Of a DNA stretch of 64,000 nt, positions 60,872 to 64,000 are shown in pieces (positions within the stretch are counted from its first letter, which is position 1; every line of letters starts with the position of its first letter). Location: assembly GCA_017549335.1 (NCBI GenBank), contig JAFYVB010000003.1, forward strand, positions 124,001 through 188,000, in the 5' to 3' direction. The position numbers were made by a program, and so were the translations under genes. The notes under the pieces are model-generated. The model had not been told where the DNA came from, searched no databases, and worked only from the letters and a program-made list of their open reading frames with translations. The stretch is from Clostridia bacterium (GTDB lineage: Bacteria; Bacillota; Clostridia; Christensenellales; Aristaeellaceae).

Positions 60872-61513
60872 TCAGCGGTCAGAGAGCACAATGACGGCGG
60901 GATGCTCGCTCAAGTCCTGCTCCGTTACGCGCAAAAGCGGCATCCGCGGCGCATGGGGAACGTTCATCTGCTCAAGGAAATCCTCCACCGGGGAAATGGG
61001 CCAATCGGCGTTGACCTGCGTTTTATAGTGCATGGGAATGGTGATGCGGGGCTTGAGCTCCCTGACGATGGCGGCAGCCTGTGCGCTGTCGATGGTGTAG
61101 TAGCCGCCCACGGGGATCAAAAGGATGTCCACATAGCCGATCATTTCGGCGAGATGGCTGTCCCATGCGCCAAGATCACCCAGATGGGCGATGCGCAGCC
61201 CCTCGGCTTCCATGACAAAAATCAGATTGCTGCCCCGCTTGCGGCCTTCACATTCATCGTGATAAGAGGGGATGCCCGTGGCGGTCACGTCATAGCCCAA
61301 ACGGATCTCGCCTGCCTTGTCGGCAATGACCACGTCGCCCTCTGCCTTATCCGCAAAGCAGTGATCGCCGTGAAAATGGCTGACGGTGACGGCGCTGCAG
61401 GGCACTTTCTTCATGGGATAGCCCACGTGGGCGTCATAGGGATCGGTGAGGATCCGGAAGCCATCCGCCGTTTCCAGCAGAAATTCACTGTGTCCGTGAT
61501 GCAGTATCAGCAT
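60872..61513 (-). CDS. Metallo-beta-lactamase-fold metal-dependent hydrolase (UPF0173-like)
   Basis: The 213-residue protein has the metal motif VTVSHFHGDHCF, a second site in RIAHLGDLGAW and the C-terminal IPMHYKTQ. It starts with the family's LHHGHSEFLLE. Members are cytoplasmic hydrolases of unknown substrate. Its start overlaps the upstream gene by seven bases, closing a three-gene operon. Confidence 0.9.
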   Translation of the reverse strand: MLILHHGHSEFLLETADGFRILTDPYDAHVGYPMKKVPCSAVTVSHFHGDHCFADKAEGDVVIADKAGEIRLGYDVTATGIPSYHDECEGRKRGSNLIFVMEAEGLRIAHLGDLGAWDSHLAEMIGYVDILLIPVGGYYTIDSAQAAAIVRELKPRITIPMHYKTQVNADWPISPVEDFLEQMNVPHAPRMPLLRVTEQDLSEHPAVIVLSDR

Positions 61514-62004
61514 GGCATATCCTCCTTGCAGTCAAGCAGCGAAACGATACAGGTGGGCAGCGGCGTTTTCTGCCGCTTATATCGGGCGCACAGGAGCCTC
61601 AGCTCTGGGATGAGCAAATGCATCTCCCCGGCGTCCAGACGCAGCAGCGTGCGTTTTACGGCCTCCCACGGCTGCTGGGACGGGGGCGTGGCGCCGCCGA
61701 ACAAAAGACTGCGGCAAAGGGCGGCGACGGGCAGGGGAAGATCGGCGGAAATGGCGGGCGCGGGCAGCGATGCAATGAACCCGCAGCGGGCTTCTTCCCC
61801 CAGATCAAGGAGCCACAGCCCCTTTTCTTCCGTTACGGTGAAGCCCTTTTCCCGCAGCGCAGACAGTGCATTTTCCTTCTGATCCCCGTTTCTTCTGGGA
61901 AAATCGGTGACAAAAAGCGCACGCAGCTGCTGATCCCGACGCAAAAAACAATCGCCGGGCAGCAGCGCGCGCGCTGATTGCCGCAATACGTCCAGCGCAC
62001 TCAT
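61507..62004 (-). CDS. Conserved hypothetical protein in the DUF1934 operon
   Basis: The 165-residue protein has no membrane segment or clear motif. It begins SALDVLRQSARALLPGDCFL and has the pattern RALFVTDFPRR, which could be a strand of a small alpha/beta fold. It overlaps both neighbours (ATGA with DUF1934, seven bases with the hydrolase), so all three are translated together. Confidence 0.7.
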   Translation of the reverse strand: MSALDVLRQSARALLPGDCFLRRDQQLRALFVTDFPRRNGDQKENALSALREKGFTVTEEKGLWLLDLGEEARCGFIASLPAPAISADLPLPVAALCRSLLFGGATPPSQQPWEAVKRTLLRLDAGEMHLLIPELRLLCARYKRQKTPLPTCIVSLLDCKEDMPC

Positions 62005-62444
62005 GCGCGGCGGCTGGGCGCAAAGCGGATGCGCATTTCGCGCATGGAGGCAAATTGGCCCTGAATATCAAGCTGATATTTGAGCAGCACTTCTCCTTTG
62101 TCATGTTCATCCACTTTGTATTTGACCTGAGTGGGATAAACGCCCATTTCCAGCGCGCCGTAAGGGGTTTCGTAATTGCCCTCGAAGCGGCTGCCCTGGG
62201 AGAAGATCATGCTGGTACGGTATTCGCCTTCGCGTGACATGGTGACAACGCCGTCCTTCATGGTGAAGGTCACTTTGTGCGTTTCGGCGGTGTCGGGCTG
62301 CGTTTCGATGTAGCGCAGCTTCCAGGAGTCATCCTCTCCGCTCAGTTCGCCTGTGGTCACCAGACGCATTTCGTCGCTCGCTTCTTCCGCGCCGACATCC
62401 TGCACCACGCCCACTACGCTGAGCAGAACTTTCTTTCCCCGCAT
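62001..62444 (-). CDS. DUF1934 (YwiB-like) calycin-fold protein
   Basis: The 147-residue protein has the beta-barrel pattern of DUF1934: VLLSVVGVVQD, SWKLRYIETQPD and KVTFTMKDGVVTMSREGEYR followed by ETPYGALEMGVYPTQV. The role is unknown; in Firmicutes it often precedes argS. It is the first gene of the operon and has its own promoter. Confidence 0.87.
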   Translation of the reverse strand: MRGKKVLLSVVGVVQDVGAEEASDEMRLVTTGELSGEDDSWKLRYIETQPDTAETHKVTFTMKDGVVTMSREGEYRTSMIFSQGSRFEGNYETPYGALEMGVYPTQVKYKVDEHDKGEVLLKYQLDIQGQFASMREMRIRFAPSRRA

Positions 62445-62470
62445 GCCTACACCTTCCTTTCACGCCGCAT

Positions 62471-62499
62471 ATTATATCACAGATATGCTTTTTCGACAA
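62471..62499 (-). promoter_or_regulatory. Promoter of the DUF1934 operon
   Basis: TTGTCG (62494-62499) and TATAAT (62471-62476) on the minus strand are 17 bases apart. Confidence 0.78.
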
Positions 62500-62528
62500 T
62501 GTTTTATCTTGTCAATCGGCAAATCCCG

Positions 62529-63608
62529 TCAGGACATTTTTTCGATCCATTCTCTGTTGTTTTTCAGCCTTTTATTATGGGGTTCAAGGGCGATGGCTTC
62601 GCTGACGGCTGCAAGGGCTTTTTCTTTCAGCCCCAGATGGAAGGCCGCCACCGAAAGCAGATCATGGGGAAGGATGCCGTAGGATGCGCCCTCGGTGATA
62701 TAGGTGCGCGGGCGGTCGTGGATTTCCAGCGCTCTTTCGCAGAAAAACAGCACGGCAGGCCAATTCATATCCCGATAATAAAACTGAGCCAGATCAAGCC
62801 AGGGTTCCCGCAGATGAGGGGCTTCGGCTGCGGCGTAAAGCAGATATCTTTCCTGCTGCCAGCGGCTGCCTTTTTCCCCGTAAGCCCGGGCGATATAGCG
62901 AAGCGATTGGCAGCGCTCGTCCTTCCATGTGGCGGAGGGCATTTTCAGATGCTCCTTGAGGGTGCTGATGCACTTGTCCCACTCGCCGTGAAAAAAGTAT
63001 TCGCGGCCCAGATAATGGCGGCTGCGGTCATCCTCGGGCGCTTCCGCAACAGCCGTTTCCAGCAGCGGCAAATACTGTCCCCGGGATTTATTGGGATCGG
63101 GATAGTGGTTCAACTGCATCTGTTCGCACAGGACGCGGCGGGGAGTTCCCCGGGTGCAGGTGATGACTTCGTGAACGGGGTGCACCCATGAAAAGCCGTG
63201 CCGCGCGTGGATCTTATCGGCGTAAAAGACCACGTCTTCCCCGCCGGATTCCGTAAAGCTCCAAACGTATTTGTACCGCAGCTGATCGGCGCCCTGTGCC
63301 CATGCCTTTTCCACTGCCTCGCGCCAGCCGGGCAGGAAGCATTCGTCAAGATCGGTGCATACGCAGATGTCGGCGTCCTCGGGCACCAGATCAAGCGAGC
63401 GGTTGCGGGCGGCGTCAAAGCGCCAGGGGGAGATGAGCTCCCGGGTGACGACGGCGCCTTCTTCTTTCAGTTTTTCCATGGTCTCATCCGTTGAACCCGT
63501 ATCAAGAATATATACACCGTCCGCTTCGCGCATGGAAGCCATATAGCGGGAAACAAACTGCTCTTCGTTTTTGCAGATGGCATAAACGATTACTTTATAT
63601 CGCCCCAT
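62529..63608 (-). CDS. Glycosyltransferase family 2 with TPR-like tail
   Basis: The 359-residue protein starts KVIVYAICKNEEQFVSRYM, with DTGSTDETM and the DxD-type metal site CTDLDECFLPGW of GT-A enzymes. Residues about 190-355 form TPR-like helical repeats (HYLGREYFFHGEWDKCI, then AAFHLGLKEKALAAVSEAI). This architecture is that of SunS-like S-glycosyltransferases and of surface glycan enzymes; no bacteriocin precursor is visible nearby. Confidence 0.87.
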   Translation of the reverse strand: MGRYKVIVYAICKNEEQFVSRYMASMREADGVYILDTGSTDETMEKLKEEGAVVTRELISPWRFDAARNRSLDLVPEDADICVCTDLDECFLPGWREAVEKAWAQGADQLRYKYVWSFTESGGEDVVFYADKIHARHGFSWVHPVHEVITCTRGTPRRVLCEQMQLNHYPDPNKSRGQYLPLLETAVAEAPEDDRSRHYLGREYFFHGEWDKCISTLKEHLKMPSATWKDERCQSLRYIARAYGEKGSRWQQERYLLYAAAEAPHLREPWLDLAQFYYRDMNWPAVLFFCERALEIHDRPRTYITEGASYGILPHDLLSVAAFHLGLKEKALAAVSEAIALEPHNKRLKNNREWIEKMS

Positions 63609-63701
63609 GATGATTCCTCCTTATCTGTATCAGTGTATGCAGCGGGCGGGCTTTGGGTTATTTGCAAAGAGCGGAACGTATACTGAAGCGGAGGTGGAGG
63701 A

Positions 63702-64000
63702 ATGGAATTTCTGCACGGCTTTTTATGCGGCCTGCCGGGGGCGTCGATGCTGCTGGGTGCCGGTATTTATCTGTCTTTTCAATTGAAATGGGTGCAGCTT
63801 CGGTGCTTTGTGCCTGCATTGAAAGAGGTTTTTTCCTGCGCAAAGGAACCATGCGGCTGCGGCGAAATGACCAAGGCTCAGTCGCTGTGCACCGCCCTTG
63901 CGGGAACGATGGGGACGGGAAACATCGCCGGCGTGGCAGGCGCTGTCGCTTTGGGCGGCCCGGGCGCGGTGCTTTGGATGTGGGCGGCGGCTTTCTTTGG
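63702..64000 (+). CDS. Alanine/glycine:cation symporter (AGCS family), 3' truncated by window edge
   Basis: The frame starts at ATG 63702 after GGAGGTGG and is open to the end. The visible 99 residues include YLSFQLKWVQLRCF and the AGCS signature ALAGTMGTGNIAGVAGAVAL followed by GGPGAVLWMW. These carriers import alanine or glycine with sodium or protons. Confidence 0.9.
   Translation, partial: MEFLHGFLCGLPGASMLLGAGIYLSFQLKWVQLRCFVPALKEVFSCAKEPCGCGEMTKAQSLCTALAGTMGTGNIAGVAGAVALGGPGAVLWMWAAAFF

Overview
The window looks like a chromosomal segment of an anaerobic, spore-lineage gut Firmicute (class Clostridia, probably an uncultured Christensenellales/Eubacteriales-type member). The reasons are a clear spo0A, strong AGGAGG-type ribosome binding sites, many perfect sigma-A promoters (TTGACA-17-TATAAT), rho-independent terminators after most transcription units, moderately GC-rich coding sequence, and a gene content dominated by carbohydrate uptake and glycoside breakdown. 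No taxonomic marker was compared, so the placement is an inference.

Layout. 1-2.1 kb: the end of a sensor histidine kinase and an SdpR/SdpI-type autorepressor plus membrane pair. 2.1-14.2 kb: carbohydrate block with a GH42 beta-galactosidase, a complete maltodextrin-type ABC importer (binding protein, two permeases and a MsmK/UgpC-type ATPase), a secreted GH13 amylase, a DUF4965/DUF1793 protein and a secreted SH3-like protein. 14.2-23.5 kb: housekeeping and signalling genes (two HTH-membrane regulators, S51 peptidase, cytidine deaminase, methyltransferase, PAP2, GNAT, LMW-PTP, sugar-phosphate isomerase-like, GtrA, YfcE) and a tRNA-Leu. 23.5-34.2 kb: a second carbohydrate block with a large TIM-barrel-like protein, KDPG aldolase, and a LacI-led operon (LacI, phosphodiester-glycosidase-domain protein, LplB/YtcP-type permeases, LplA-type binding protein, alpha/beta hydrolase). 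That importer has no ATPase of its own and probably borrows the one at 4.2-5.3 kb. 34.2-35.9 kb: a five-tRNA operon (Val-Asp-Phe-Gly-Cys) whose tRNA-Cys carries the scar of an integrative element: a 92-bp direct repeat and a truncated integrase. 36-46.6 kb: spo0A, then a 3,132-residue pilin-like surface adhesin. 46.6-53.1 kb: a second phosphodiester-glycosidase-domain protein, an ABC-2 exporter and an asparagine-synthase-like protein. 53.1-59.6 kb: a phosphohexomutase and a LysR-controlled four-gene metabolic operon. 59.6-64 kb: a divergent zinc-ribbon/RHH pair, a structured non-coding RNA (candidate raiA RNA) next to a zinc-ribbon gene, a three-gene conserved operon, a TPR-containing glycosyltransferase and the start of an AGCS amino-acid symporter.

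How it works together. Secreted amylase and the two importers bring oligosaccharides in; cytoplasmic GH42, the TIM-barrel protein and the phosphodiester-glycosidase-domain protein would process them, with KDPG aldolase and the hexomutase feeding central metabolism. LacI, SdpR, LysR and RHH proteins each have a candidate operator beside them, so much of the local control can be read directly from the DNA.

The items most worth a second look are the structured RNA at 60.55-60.77 kb, the nested domain architecture and unusual sorting signal of the giant adhesin, the tRNA-Cys integration scar, the multi-hairpin repeat region between permease and binding-protein genes at 31.3-31.5 kb, and the asparagine-synthase-like protein at 50.9-53.1 kb.
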